Assembly: GCA_963757815.1 (NCBI GenBank)
Contig: CAVWSN010000009.1
Span: 124,001 to 188,000, forward strand
DNA: 64,000 bases
DNA from: JACVRW01 sp963757815
GTDB taxonomy: Bacteria; Actinomycetota; Thermoleophilia; Solirubrobacterales; Thermoleophilaceae
Direction of reading: 5' to 3'
Part shown: in pieces, positions 27,680-42,281 of the stretch
How the letters are laid out: each line of letters starts with the position of its first letter
Position numbering within the stretch: the stretch's first letter is position 1
Position numbers and translations under genes: made by a program
The notes under the pieces: model-generated
Databases searched by the model: none
Told to the model about the DNA's origin: nothing
The model's input: the letters and a program-made list of their open reading frames with translations, nothing else

Positions 27680-29386
27680 CTACACCCCGCGCGGCGCGAC
27701 CGGCTGAGCCGAGGTCTCCGGGCCCTTGGAGGCAAGCGCGACCTCGCGGCGGATGTCCTTCATCGGCTCCACGCTGCGCACGCGCGGGATCACGTCGAAG
27801 TTGTTGGCCGGCGGGGGCGAGCTCGTGAACCACTCGAGCGTGTTCCCCTTCCACGGGTCGTTGCCGGCCCGCTTGCCCTTCTTCAGGCTGATGATGATGT
27901 TCACGACGGTGATCACCACGCCGACGCCGAGGATGAACGCGCCGATCGTGGAGACCAGGTTGTAGCCGGTCACGTCGAGGTCGGAGCTGTAGTCGTACAC
28001 GCGCCGCGGCATGCCCGAGAGCCCGGCCGAGTGCTGGATGAAGAAGGTGAGGTTGAAGCCGACGAACATCATCCAGAACGAGACCTTCCCGAGCCCTTCG
28101 GAGAGCAGCCGGCCGGTGACCTTCGGGAACCAGTAGTAGAGCCCCGCGAAATAGCCGAACACGCCGCCGCCGAAGATCGTGTAGTGGAAGTGCGCCACGA
28201 CGAAGTAGGTGTCGTGCAGCTGCCAGTCCACCGGGAAGATCGCGAGCTGGATGCCCGAGATGCCGCCGATCACGAACAGGGCGGGCAGCGCCGCGGCGAA
28301 GAGGAGCGGCGTCTTGAACACGATCGAGCCGCGCCAGAGCGTGGCGATCCAGTTGAAGATCTTGATGCCGGTGGGCACGGCGATCGTGAACGAGGCCAGC
28401 ATGAAGAACGCCAGCACGACGGTGGCCGTGGGCGTGGTGAACATGTGGTGCGCCCAGACCAGCATGCCGAGGAAGGCGATCGCGACGGTGGCCGCGGCGA
28501 TCGCCTTGTAGCCGAAGATCGGCTTGCGGGCGAACACCGGCAGGATCTCGGAGATCATCCCGAAGGCCGGCAGCACCATGATGTAGACCTCGGGGTGGCC
28601 GAAGAACCAGAACAGGTGCTGCCACAGCATCGGGTCGCCGCCGCCGGTGGCGTCGAAGAACGAGGTGCCGAAGTGGCGGTCCGTCAGCAGCATCGTGACC
28701 GCGGCGGCCACGGACGGCAGAGCCGCGATCAGCAGGTAGCTGAACACGAGGATCGTCCACACGAACAGGGGCATCCGGCCCCAGCCCATCCCCGGGGCGC
28801 GCATGTTGTGGATGGTCGCCACGAAGTTGATCGCGCCCACGAGCGAGGAGAGCCCGGTGAGGTGGATGAGGAAGATCCAGGCGTCCACGCCGCCGCTCGG
28901 CGAATAGAGGTCGTCCGAGAGCGGCGCGTACATCGTCCAGCCCGCCTGCGGCGGCTCGAAGAACAGGCTGCTGTAGAACGCGACCCCGCCGAACAGCGTG
29001 AGCCAGTACGACAGCGCGTTCAGCCTCGGGAACGCCATGTCGCGCGCGCCGATCATCAGCGGGACGAGGTAGTTCCCGAAGCCCGCGATCAGCGGGATGA
29101 TGAACAGGAAGACCATCGTCGTCCCGTGCATCGTCACGAGGCCGTTGTAGGTCTCCGGGCTGACCAGCGTGTTGTCCGGCTGGGCCAGCTGGAGGCGCAT
29201 GATGAGCGCCTCGACGCCACCGATGATCAGGAAGACGAACGCGGTGGCGATATAGAGGATTCCGATCCTCTTGTGATCGGTCGTGGTGAGCCACGAGAGC
29301 CAGCCGCGAGGCGGCGTCTGGATGCCGTGGAGGGTGACCTCCGGGCGCGCGATGCGGCGCGGCTCGATTCGGCTACCGGCTTCCAC
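27680..29386 (-). CDS. ctaD: Cytochrome c oxidase subunit I
   Basis: 568 residues, 12 or more transmembrane helices. This is the catalytic aa3-type heme-copper subunit. Diagnostic segments are the low-spin heme ligand region TMHGTTMVF, the CuB/cross-link region WFFGHPEVYIMVLPAFG, MLVWAHHMFT with its His pair, and FVVAHFHYTIFGG with the high-spin heme ligand. It starts at GTG 29386, overlapping the ctaC stop by one base. The C-terminal ~60 residues are a soluble tail. No subunit III gene is seen here. Confidence 0.97.
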   Translation of the reverse strand: MEAGSRIEPRRIARPEVTLHGIQTPPRGWLSWLTTTDHKRIGILYIATAFVFLIIGGVEALIMRLQLAQPDNTLVSPETYNGLVTMHGTTMVFLFIIPLIAGFGNYLVPLMIGARDMAFPRLNALSYWLTLFGGVAFYSSLFFEPPQAGWTMYAPLSDDLYSPSGGVDAWIFLIHLTGLSSLVGAINFVATIHNMRAPGMGWGRMPLFVWTILVFSYLLIAALPSVAAAVTMLLTDRHFGTSFFDATGGGDPMLWQHLFWFFGHPEVYIMVLPAFGMISEILPVFARKPIFGYKAIAAATVAIAFLGMLVWAHHMFTTPTATVVLAFFMLASFTIAVPTGIKIFNWIATLWRGSIVFKTPLLFAAALPALFVIGGISGIQLAIFPVDWQLHDTYFVVAHFHYTIFGGGVFGYFAGLYYWFPKVTGRLLSEGLGKVSFWMMFVGFNLTFFIQHSAGLSGMPRRVYDYSSDLDVTGYNLVSTIGAFILGVGVVITVVNIIISLKKGKRAGNDPWKGNTLEWFTSSPPPANNFDVIPRVRSVEPMKDIRREVALASKGPETSAQPVAPRGV

Positions 29387-30273
29387 TACTGCCCCTCAAC
29401 CCCCTCGCCCCGTTCGCGTTGCTCGGCCAGCAGCTCACCCGCCTCCTGGATGTCCTGGCGCGTCTGCCGCGCCCAGTCCTCGAACTCGTCGGGCGTGACC
29501 GCCCTCACCTGCGCGCGCATGTCGGCGTGCCCGGAGCCGCACAGCTCCGCGCACTGGCCGTCGTAGACGCCCTCCTTGCCGGCGGGGATCTTGAACCAGG
29601 TCTCGTTCACGAGACCCGGTACGCCGTCGACCTTGCCGCCGAGGTCCGGGATCCACCAGGAGTGGATCACGTCCGAGGCGGTCACCTCGAGCACGACGGT
29701 CGTGTCGGTGGGAACGACCATCTCGTAGTAGGAGAAGAGCTGGTCGCCGCCGGCGTAGTCGTAGCGCCAGACGTACTGCTGGCCGTTGACCTTGATCGTC
29801 AGGAACGGCCCGCCGCTCGTGGGCGGGTCGGGCTGATCGATCGAGGCGAAACTCGCCTGCTCGGCACGCAGCCCGTTGGGGCCCGACGCCGGCGGGTTCT
29901 CGATGTCGGGCAGGTAGAGAAATGTCACCACCGTCAGCACCACGAGGATCAGGGCCGCGCCGATCGTCCACCCGATCTCGAGCGGCGTGTTGCCGTGAAT
30001 CTGCTCGGCCTCGGGCCCGCCGCGCCGCGCCCTGTACTTGATGAGCGAGTACAGCAGCGTCCCCTCGACGCCGACGAAGATCACGATCCCGATGTAGAGC
30101 GTGATCTTGTAGAGCGTGTCGATGTCGACGGCGTTCTGCGAGCCGCGCGACTCGGGGGTGAAGGCGTCCGCGAAGGCGCCCGGCGCCAGGACCAGCATGC
30201 CGACGAGGGCCGCGGCCAGCGTGGCGAGCAGGGCAAGGTAAGTCCAGCGCCTGAGCAAGGCGGGCAGCATCAT
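29386..30273 (-). CDS. ctaC: Cytochrome c oxidase subunit II
   Basis: 295 residues from ATG 30273 (a second ATG at 30270 is equally possible). A signal-like N-terminal helix ending near the Ala/Asp region is followed by two transmembrane segments (~55-75 and ~95-115) and a periplasmic cupredoxin domain. The CuA site is complete: IHSWWIPDLGGKVD supplies the first His and CAELCGSGHADM supplies Cys-x3-Cys-x3-His-x2-Met. No cytochrome c domain is fused, so the acceptor is a separate cytochrome or the bc complex. First gene of the cta unit. Confidence 0.95.
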   Translation of the reverse strand: MMLPALLRRWTYLALLATLAAALVGMLVLAPGAFADAFTPESRGSQNAVDIDTLYKITLYIGIVIFVGVEGTLLYSLIKYRARRGGPEAEQIHGNTPLEIGWTIGAALILVVLTVVTFLYLPDIENPPASGPNGLRAEQASFASIDQPDPPTSGGPFLTIKVNGQQYVWRYDYAGGDQLFSYYEMVVPTDTTVVLEVTASDVIHSWWIPDLGGKVDGVPGLVNETWFKIPAGKEGVYDGQCAELCGSGHADMRAQVRAVTPDEFEDWARQTRQDIQEAGELLAEQRERGEGVEGQ

Positions 30274-30319
30274 ATCCCCGGTCCGGATGGCGGCTCCACC
30301 TCGTGGCGGGTGCCTCGAG

Positions 30320-31114
30320 TCAGGTGCCCTGGAAGGCCGGCTCGCGCTTCTCGACGAACGCGCTGACCCCCTCCTGGAAGTCACCCGTGCGCGCGAGCGC
30401 GTGCTGCAGCTCGGCCTCGAGATCGAGCTGGCCGTCCAGGTCCGGATAGAGCATCCGGTTGAGCGCCTTCTTCGTTCCCGCGTACGAACGCGTGGGGCCG
30501 TTGGCCAGTCGTTCCACGAGCCCACGCGCCTCGTCCATGAGCCGGTCGTCGGGGTGCACGGCGTTGACGAGACCCCACTCGAGCGCCTTGGCGGCAGGGA
30601 CGCGCTCACCGAGGAGCGCCATCTCGAACGCTCGCGCCTTGCCCACGGCGGCCGGCACGAACAGCGTCGAGCCGCCGTCCGGCATCAGGCCGATGTTCAC
30701 GAACGCGAGCCCGAAGAAGGACGACTCGGCGGCGAGCACCAGGTCGCAGGCGAACGCGAACGAGGCCCCGATGCCCACGGCCGGGCCGTTGACCGCGGCG
30801 ATCACCGGCTTCTCGAGCCGCCGCACACCGGCGATGATCGGGTGGTAGACCTCGTGAAGCTCCTTGCGGATGTCCGGCATGCCGTCTTCCGGATGGGGGT
30901 CGAAGCCGGTCTTGAGGTCGGCGCCGGACGAGAACCCGCGGCCGGCCCCGGTCACGAGCAGCGCCCGCACGGACGGGTCGGCCGCGTCCACCGTGATCAC
31001 CTGTTTGAGCTCCTGGCCGAACTCGGCCGTCCACGCGTTCAGCGAGTCCGGCCGGTTGAGCGTGATGCGCCCGACCCCCTCGTCCTGGTCCCAGATGACG
31101 GTCTCGTAGCTCAA
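30320..31114 (-). CDS. Enoyl-CoA hydratase/isomerase family protein (PaaG-like)
   Basis: 264 residues from TTG 31114, next to the MocR-type stop (TAATTG). The crotonase fold is clear: NRPDSLNAW, the oxyanion-hole segment GRGFSSGADLK, then AVNGPAVGIGASFAFACDL and NIGLMPDGGST. The two catalytic glutamates of true hydratases are replaced (Ser in GIGAS, Phe in GLAFVNIG), while the Asp of MPDGG is kept. That pattern fits PaaG-like isomerases (epoxyphenylacetyl-CoA or Delta3-Delta2 type), not a hydratase. CoA-thioester substrate unknown. Confidence 0.87.
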   Translation of the reverse strand: MSYETVIWDQDEGVGRITLNRPDSLNAWTAEFGQELKQVITVDAADPSVRALLVTGAGRGFSSGADLKTGFDPHPEDGMPDIRKELHEVYHPIIAGVRRLEKPVIAAVNGPAVGIGASFAFACDLVLAAESSFFGLAFVNIGLMPDGGSTLFVPAAVGKARAFEMALLGERVPAAKALEWGLVNAVHPDDRLMDEARGLVERLANGPTRSYAGTKKALNRMLYPDLDGQLDLEAELQHALARTGDFQEGVSAFVEKREPAFQGT

Positions 31115-32521
31115 TTAGAGCCTCCTCTTCGACGTGCGTCCGGCGGCAGCGTATCCCGCAGCGAGCTCCTCCACGCCCCGCTCGATGGCCGGCTCGGCGA
31201 TGCGCCCGTAGCCGAGCAGCAGGGCCGGGGGTGCCTCCCCCACGGAGTGCTCGCCGAGGCCGTAGAGGCCGACCCCGCGGGCGCGGGCGGCCTCGAGCAC
31301 CGCGTCCTCGCGCGTGCCCGGGGGCAGCCGGAGGACAAGGTGCAGGCCGGCCGCGATGCCGGCCGGCTCACAGCCGGGCAGGTGACGGGCGAGCGCGGCG
31401 ACCAGCCGGTCGCGGCGTCGCCTGTAGACGGCGCGCGTGCGCCGCAGGTGGCGGTCGAGCTCGCCGCGCTCGAGGAAGTCGGCGAGGGCAAGCTGCTCGA
31501 CCACCGGCGTGCCGAGGTCATCGCGCTCCTTGGCGGCGACCAGATCAGCGGCGATGCCTTCGGGGGCGACCATCCAGCCGAGCCGCAGGCCGGGTGCGAG
31601 CGTCTTCGAAACCGAGCCCGCATACACCACCCGGCCGGGCGCGAGGCCCTGGACGGCGCCGACCGGGGCACGGTCGTAGCGGTACTCGGCGTCGTAGTCG
31701 TCCTCGAGCACGAGCCGCCGGCCGGCGGCCGCCCACTCGATCAGGGCGGCGCGGCGTGCGGGGGAGAGCACCACACCCGTCGGGAACTGGTGGGCCGGTG
31801 TCACGACGACGGCGTCGAGCGGGGGCGAGCAGCGCGTCTCGAGCAGCTCGGCGCGCAGGCCCTGCTCGTCGACCGGGACCGGCACGGTCTCGAGCCCGGT
31901 CGACGCGAGCTGCACCCGCGCCGGACCGCTCCCCGGCTCCTCGAACCCGATCCGCCGGGAGCCGCGCTCGACCAGGGTGCGCCCGAAGATCGCCATGCCC
32001 TGCGCCATCCCCGAGGTCACGATCACGCGCTCGGGATCGCACGCCGCTCCGCGCACGCGGCCCAGGTAGGAGGAGAGCGCGCGCCGGAGCTCGGGCGCGC
32101 CACGCGGATCGCCGTAGTCGAGGCGGGCGTCCGGGGCGTCGCGAAGCGCGCGGCGGAGCGCAGCGAGCCAGGCGCCGCGAGGAAAGAGCGAGACATCCGG
32201 GCGGCCGGGGCGAAAGTCGAAGCGGGGCAGCCGCTCGGCCGCCGGTGCGGGCGCCGCCGTCGCCGGCGGCGAGGCGGCCTGGGCCACGCGCGTCGACCCG
32301 CCCGGGCGCGAGATCAGGTAGCCCTCTGCGGCGAGCTGCGAGTAGGCCTCGACCACGACCCCGCGCGAGACGCCCAGCTCGCCGGCAAGGCTGCGGCTCG
32401 AGGGCAGCGACGTGCCGGGCATGAGCCGCTCGTCGCGCACCGCCTCGCGCAGCTGCTCCTCGATCTGGGCGCGAAGCGAGGGGCGCGTCCTGTCGAGGGT
32501 GATCAAGAGGTCGAGGGTCAT
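31115..32521 (-). CDS. MocR/PdxR-type GntR regulator with aminotransferase domain
   Basis: 468 residues when started at ATG 32521 (MTLDLLITLD); the frame is open 35 codons further up but that stretch covers the operator repeats. Residues ~10-80 are a GntR winged helix (SLPSSRSLAGELGVSRGVVVEAY). Residues ~110-468 are a class-I aminotransferase fold with YGDPRGAPELRRALSSYL, DDYDAEYRYD and the PLP lysine in YAGSVSKTLAPGLRLGW. MocR proteins regulate amino-acid, GABA or vitamin B6 genes. The divergent DMT transporter at 32632 is the obvious target. Confidence 0.92.
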   Translation of the reverse strand: MTLDLLITLDRTRPSLRAQIEEQLREAVRDERLMPGTSLPSSRSLAGELGVSRGVVVEAYSQLAAEGYLISRPGGSTRVAQAASPPATAAPAPAAERLPRFDFRPGRPDVSLFPRGAWLAALRRALRDAPDARLDYGDPRGAPELRRALSSYLGRVRGAACDPERVIVTSGMAQGMAIFGRTLVERGSRRIGFEEPGSGPARVQLASTGLETVPVPVDEQGLRAELLETRCSPPLDAVVVTPAHQFPTGVVLSPARRAALIEWAAAGRRLVLEDDYDAEYRYDRAPVGAVQGLAPGRVVYAGSVSKTLAPGLRLGWMVAPEGIAADLVAAKERDDLGTPVVEQLALADFLERGELDRHLRRTRAVYRRRRDRLVAALARHLPGCEPAGIAAGLHLVLRLPPGTREDAVLEAARARGVGLYGLGEHSVGEAPPALLLGYGRIAEPAIERGVEELAAGYAAAGRTSKRRL

Positions 32522-32531
32522 CGCCGTACGG

Positions 32532-32583
32532 CCAACTGGTCCTTGAACCGAGCGTCCAACTGGTCCTTCCGCTCGAACCAGTT
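32532..32583. promoter_or_regulatory. Triple operator repeat for the MocR-type regulator
   Basis: CCAACTGGTCCTT occurs twice as a direct repeat, at 32532-32544 and 32556-32568 (24-bp period), and an inverted half ACCAGTT is at 32577-32583. Direct repeats with an inverted third half-site in a divergent promoter are typical of MocR regulators, which bind as dimers. The block lies between the regulator start (32521, minus) and the transporter start (32632, plus) and could control both. Confidence 0.6.
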
Positions 32584-33558
32584 CGATCATACGGTGACGG
32601 CTATGGCACCGACCCCCAGCCCGCACCCGTCGTGAGCGCGACCCTGCGCGGCTCGCTGCTCGCGACGCTCGCGCTCGCCGCCGTGGGCTCGCTCGTGGCG
32701 GCCTCCGACGCGGTCGAGGGCTACCCGCTCGCCGAGGGCCAGTTCGTGCGCTACCTGCTCGCGGCGGCGATCCTGGTCGCGCTGGCGCGAGGGCGGCTCC
32801 CCCGGCTCAGCGCCCGCGAGGCGCTCGGGCTCGCGGCGCTCGCCGCCACGGGCCTCGTGCTGTTCAACTTCTTCGTGATCGAGGGCGTCCGCGAGACCGA
32901 CCCGGCCACGGTGGGCGTGATCGTCGGCTGCGTCCCCGTGGTGCTGGCCGTGGCCGCGCCACTGCTCGAGCGGCGCCCGTTGAGCGGCCGCGTGCTGCTG
33001 GCCGGCGTGGTCGTGGCAGCCGGCGCGGCCGGCGTCCAATGGGCAGACGGCGGCATCACCTGGCTCGGCCTCGGCCTCGCCCTCGGCGCGCTCGCCTGTG
33101 AGGCCGCCTTCTCCCTGCTCGCCGCGCCGCGACTCGAGCGCCTCGGCCCACTCGCCGTGTCCGCCTACGCGTGCCTGTTCGCGCTGCCGCTGCTCGCTGC
33201 CTGGAGCCTTGTGGCAGGGGGGCCGGAGCTGCCGGCGCCGAGCGCCGCGGAGCTGTCGGCGCTCGTCTACCTGGGGGCGATCGTCACGACCGGCGGCTTC
33301 GTGTCCTGGTACACGGCGGTGAGGCTCCTCGGGGTCGAGCGCGCGGGCCTCTTCTCCGGCGTGCTGCCGGTGAGCGCACTCGCCTGCTCGGCCGCGCTGG
33401 GGGCGGCCGACGTGACCCCGGAGCGGCTCGCGGCGGTGGCGGTGGTGGCCGCCGGGATCACACTGGGCGTGCGTCGGGGGCGCCCGCCGGCGCGCCGTGC
33501 GCGCGCAGCGGGCCGCGCCCGGCGAGGCCGCTCACGTGCAGGTCTAGAGGCCCCATTT

Positions 33559-33654
33559 CGCACCGCGCTGACGCTTGCGTCTTGCGCAGCGCTTGAAGCG
33601 GTGCGAGGCTGTCAGCCCTGCAAACCCGAATTTCCGCTCCGGGGACTGGCCCCG
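33559..33654 (+). promoter_or_regulatory. Structured leader before the poly-HAMP kinase
   Basis: Three hairpins lie in tandem: an 8-bp perfect outer stem CGCACCGC (33559-33566) with GCGGTGCG (33598-33605) enclosing GACGC-TT-GCGTC (33570-33581); GGCT-N3-AGCC (33607-33617); and CGGGG-ACTGG-CCCCG (33640-33654). They end 19 bases before the ribosome site. They may be a terminator cluster for the transporter, an attenuator or a regulatory RNA leader. No known riboswitch consensus was matched. Confidence 0.4.
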
Positions 33655-33685
33655 TGCAGCGTGACCACCAATTGGGAGGATGCTG

Positions 33686-39233
<5,548 letters not shown>

Positions 39234-39237
<4 letters not shown>

Positions 39238-41703
39238 CGGAAACCCCCGGCATCCTGGTCGTCGACGACCAGCCGGCGACGCTCACGGCCTTGGAGGAGC
39301 TGCTCGCGCCGCTGGGGCACAACGTGACCACCGCCCGCTCGGGGGAGGAGGCACTCAGGCGGCTCCTCGACGAGGACTTCGGGGTGATCGTCATGGACGT
39401 CCGGATGCCGGGCATGGACGGCTTCGAGACCGTCGAGCTGATTCGCCAGCGGCGCCGCCACGAGCACACCGCGATCATGTTCCTGACGGCCGCCGACGCC
39501 GACGCAGAGCAGATCCGGCGCGGCTACTCGGCGGGCGCCGTCGACTACATCGTCAAGCCCGTCGATCCGGACGTGCTGCGCTCGAAGGTCGCGATGCTGC
39601 TCGCGCTCGTGCAGAAGAACGCCGAGCTGCGCGAGTCCGAGCGCCGCTTCCGGGCGGCATTCGAGAGCGCTCCCATCGGCATGGGCCTCAGCTCGGTGGA
39701 CGGCCGCTGGATCGAGGTCAACAACGCTCTCTGCGACATGCTCGGGCTGCCGCGTGCCGACCTGCTGGAACGCCCGCCGGCCGAGCTGGCCCATCCAGAG
39801 GACCGAGAGCGCCATCAGAGTGCGCTCGAGCGGGTGATGCGCGACAGGCGCGGGTTCCACCAGGCCGAGCTGCGCTTCATCCGCAGCGACGGCGAGGTCG
39901 GCTATGCGCTCGTGAGCCTCTCGCTGTCCCTTGACACCCAGGAGCGCCCGCTCCATCTCATCTGGCAGGTGCTCGACATGACCGACCGGCGCCGCGCGGC
40001 CATGGAGACCGCCGCGCGGGTCCGGGCGGAGACCCTCGCCGGCACGCTCTCGAAGCTTCAGCAGGTGACGGCGGCGGCCCTCGAGCAGCAGAGGTTGCGC
40101 GGCACGCTCGAGGCGCTGGTCGAGGGGATCGGCGAGGCCTTCGGCGCCGACCTCGCGCGGATACTCCTCCGCGACGCGGAGGACGAGTCGCGGCTGCGCG
40201 TCGGCGCCGCGAGCGGGTTCCGGGGGCTCGCGCCCGGGGCCCCGGTGCCGCTCACAGGCGTGCTCGACCAGGTCCTGGCCGGCCCGCGGACGATCACGCT
40301 CGCCGACCTCTCCGCCGGAGACCGAGCTGGATCCGGCACTCGCCGCGGGGAAGCCGCGCGCCTTGATGGCCACCTCGCTGACGGTGAACGGGAAGGTGGA
40401 GGGAGTCGTGGAGGTCGGCCTCTGCTCCTCCCGGCGCTGGAACGCCGACGAGGAGAGCCTGCTCGTCCTCATGGCCGACCGTGCCGGCTTCGCGATCGCC
40501 AACGCGAGGGCATACGAGCGCCAGCTCGGAGACGGTGGAGGTGTTCCAGCACAGCCTGCTCCCCAAGGAGCTGCCCCAGCCCGACGGTGTGCGCATCGGC
40601 GCCAAGTACGAGTCGGGCGGCGCCGTGGGGGGCGACTGGTACGACGCGGTCGAGCTCGGCGGCGGGCGGATCGGCGTGGCGATGGGCGACGTGGTTGGCC
40701 ACGGTCTCGGGGCCGCGGCGCTGATGGCTCAGCTACGGCACGCGACGCGCGCGTACGCGCTCGAGGGGCATTCGCCCGGGTGGCGTGCTCGACCGGCTCG
40801 ACAGCCTGGTTCGCAGCCTTGACGGCGGCCAGATGGCGACGCTCCTGTATCTCGTCGTCGAGCCCGATCGCGCGTCGGTGCGGCTCGCCAATGCAGGGCA
40901 CGTGCCGCCGCTCATCATCGATCCGGACGGGCGCGCCCGAGTACCTGGATGCGCCGCCCAACCCGCCGCTGGGCGTGTTCGAGAGCGCGAGCCACAGCGA
41001 GGTCGAGCTGGAGCTGAAGCCCGGCGCGACGCTGGTCCTCTACACCGACGGGCTCGTCGAGAAGCGCGGCGTCTCCATCGACGTGGGGCTGGACGCGCTG
41101 CGCGCGGCCGCGCGCGACCCCGGCGAGGACCCCGAGGCGCTCTGCGAGCGGCTCATCAAGGCGATGCTGCAGGTGCACAAGGCCGACGACGACATCGCTG
41201 TGCTCGTGCTCCGGGCGCTCCCGGTCCCCGCAGGCCCGCTGCGGCTAGAACTCCCCGCCGATCCGGAGCGAGCTCAGCTCGATGCGCCGCCAGCTGATGC
41301 GCTGGCTGCGGGCCCGGGGGATCGAGGACGGGGACCTGGACGCAATACAGATCGCGTGCCACGAGGCCTGCTCGAACGCGGTCGAGCACGGCTGCGGCTT
41401 CGGGCCCGGAACCGTCACCGTCGAGGCGGCGACTCGACAACGGCCGGATCGAGATCGAGGTGCGCGGACAGCGGCCACTGGGTGGAGCGCCCGGACGGGC
41501 CGCTCCCGTTCCGCGGACACGGGCTGCCGCTCATGGAGGCGCTGATGGACTCGGTGGAAGTGGTGCGGGGGGACGAGGGGACGTCGATCCGCCTCGCCAG
41601 GCAGGTGCCGTGCCAAGCTTCGGAGGAGTGCTCCTCGACTCAGTCGAATGGCTCGGCCACTCGGGCTTCCGCATCGCCGTCGGAAGAGCGTTCGTCTACA
41701 TAG
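39234..41703 (+). CDS. Response regulator-PAS-GAF-PP2C phosphatase-anti-sigma ATPase protein (seven frameshifts as read)
   Basis: Starts at GTG 39234 (GTGA overlap with the hybrid kinase). Order: receiver (VVDDQPATLTAL, phospho-Asp in VIVMDVRMPGMDGFE, ~1-125), PAS (~135-260), GAF (~290-430), SpoIIE/RsbU PP2C with HSLLPKELP, GGDWYDAVEL, AMGDVVGHGLGAAALM and LYTDGLVE (~435-665), and an RsbW-like HATPase with CHEACSNAVEHG and FRGHGLPLMEALMD (~670-800). Joining these domains needs seven +1 corrections, at about 40317, 40528, 40778, 40936, 41265, 41428 and 41466, each a doubled base. Probable role: a phosphorylated receiver drives dephosphorylation of an anti-anti-sigma factor. The stop at 41703 is in doubt; the coding sense seems to fade near 41610. 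Confidence 0.8.
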
Positions 41704-42281
41704 ACCCGTACCGGGTTCCCGAGGGCTCCCCGCCGGCAGACCTCATCCTGGTCACGCACGGCCACTACGACCACTTCTCGCCTGGGGACGTCGAGCGCCT
41801 GTCGACGCGGGACACCTGGCTCGTCGGCCCCGCCGCCGTGGCGGAGCGCGTGAGTGGGCAGGTGCACTCGATCGCTCCCGGCGAGGCGCTCGACGACGAG
41901 CTCATCCGTGGGGTGCACGTCGCGGCGGTCGCCGCCTACAACACGTCCAAGCTGGACGGGGAGGGCAGGCCCTTCCACCCGCGTGACGCCGGCTGGGTGG
42001 GATACGAGCTGAACGTGCGGGGCGAGCGGCTGTACCACTCCGGCGACACCGACGTGATCCCCGAGATGGACAGCGTGACCGGCGTAGACGTGGCGCTGCT
42101 GCCGGTGAGCGGCACCTACGTGATGACCGCCCAGGAGGCCGCCGAGGCGGCCCGCCGGATCCAGCCGGGCGTGGCCGTCCCGATGCACTGGGGTGAGCAC
42201 ATGGGCACCGAGGCCGACGCGCGCAGGTTCGCGGAGCACGCCGACGTTGAGGTGCGGATTCTCCAGAAGGTGGGTAGGTGA
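41610..42281 (+). CDS. MBL-fold hydrolase (UlaG/UPF0173-like)
   Basis: About 223 residues. WLGHSGFRI and DPYR open the fold, THGHYDHFSPGD is the metal motif, YHSGDTDVIPEM supplies the next ligands and AVPMHWGEH the last. This fold family includes UlaG lactonases and the UPF0173 metal hydrolases. The start is uncertain: GTG 41610 is used here, while GTG 41628 lies directly after GGAGGA with no spacing. The stop overlaps the GTG of the secreted protein (42278-42281). Confidence 0.8.
   Translation: MPSFGGVLLDSVEWLGHSGFRIAVGRAFVYIDPYRVPEGSPPADLILVTHGHYDHFSPGDVERLSTRDTWLVGPAAVAERVSGQVHSIAPGEALDDELIRGVHVAAVAAYNTSKLDGEGRPFHPRDAGWVGYELNVRGERLYHSGDTDVIPEMDSVTGVDVALLPVSGTYVMTAQEAAEAARRIQPGVAVPMHWGEHMGTEADARRFAEHADVEVRILQKVGR

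Noticed and set aside
26711..29566. 951-residue plus-strand open frame across the cta genes
   Set aside because: Antisense shadow; the minus strand encodes complete ctaB, ctaA and ctaD.
33548..33679. c-di-GMP (GEMM) riboswitch
   Set aside because: A GCAAACC stretch is present but the second conserved block and tetraloop receptor are missing.
40317..41467. Programmed +1 frameshifting as a regulatory device
   Set aside because: Seven sites in one gene would give almost no product and the sites share no slippery stop context; each is a simple doubled base.
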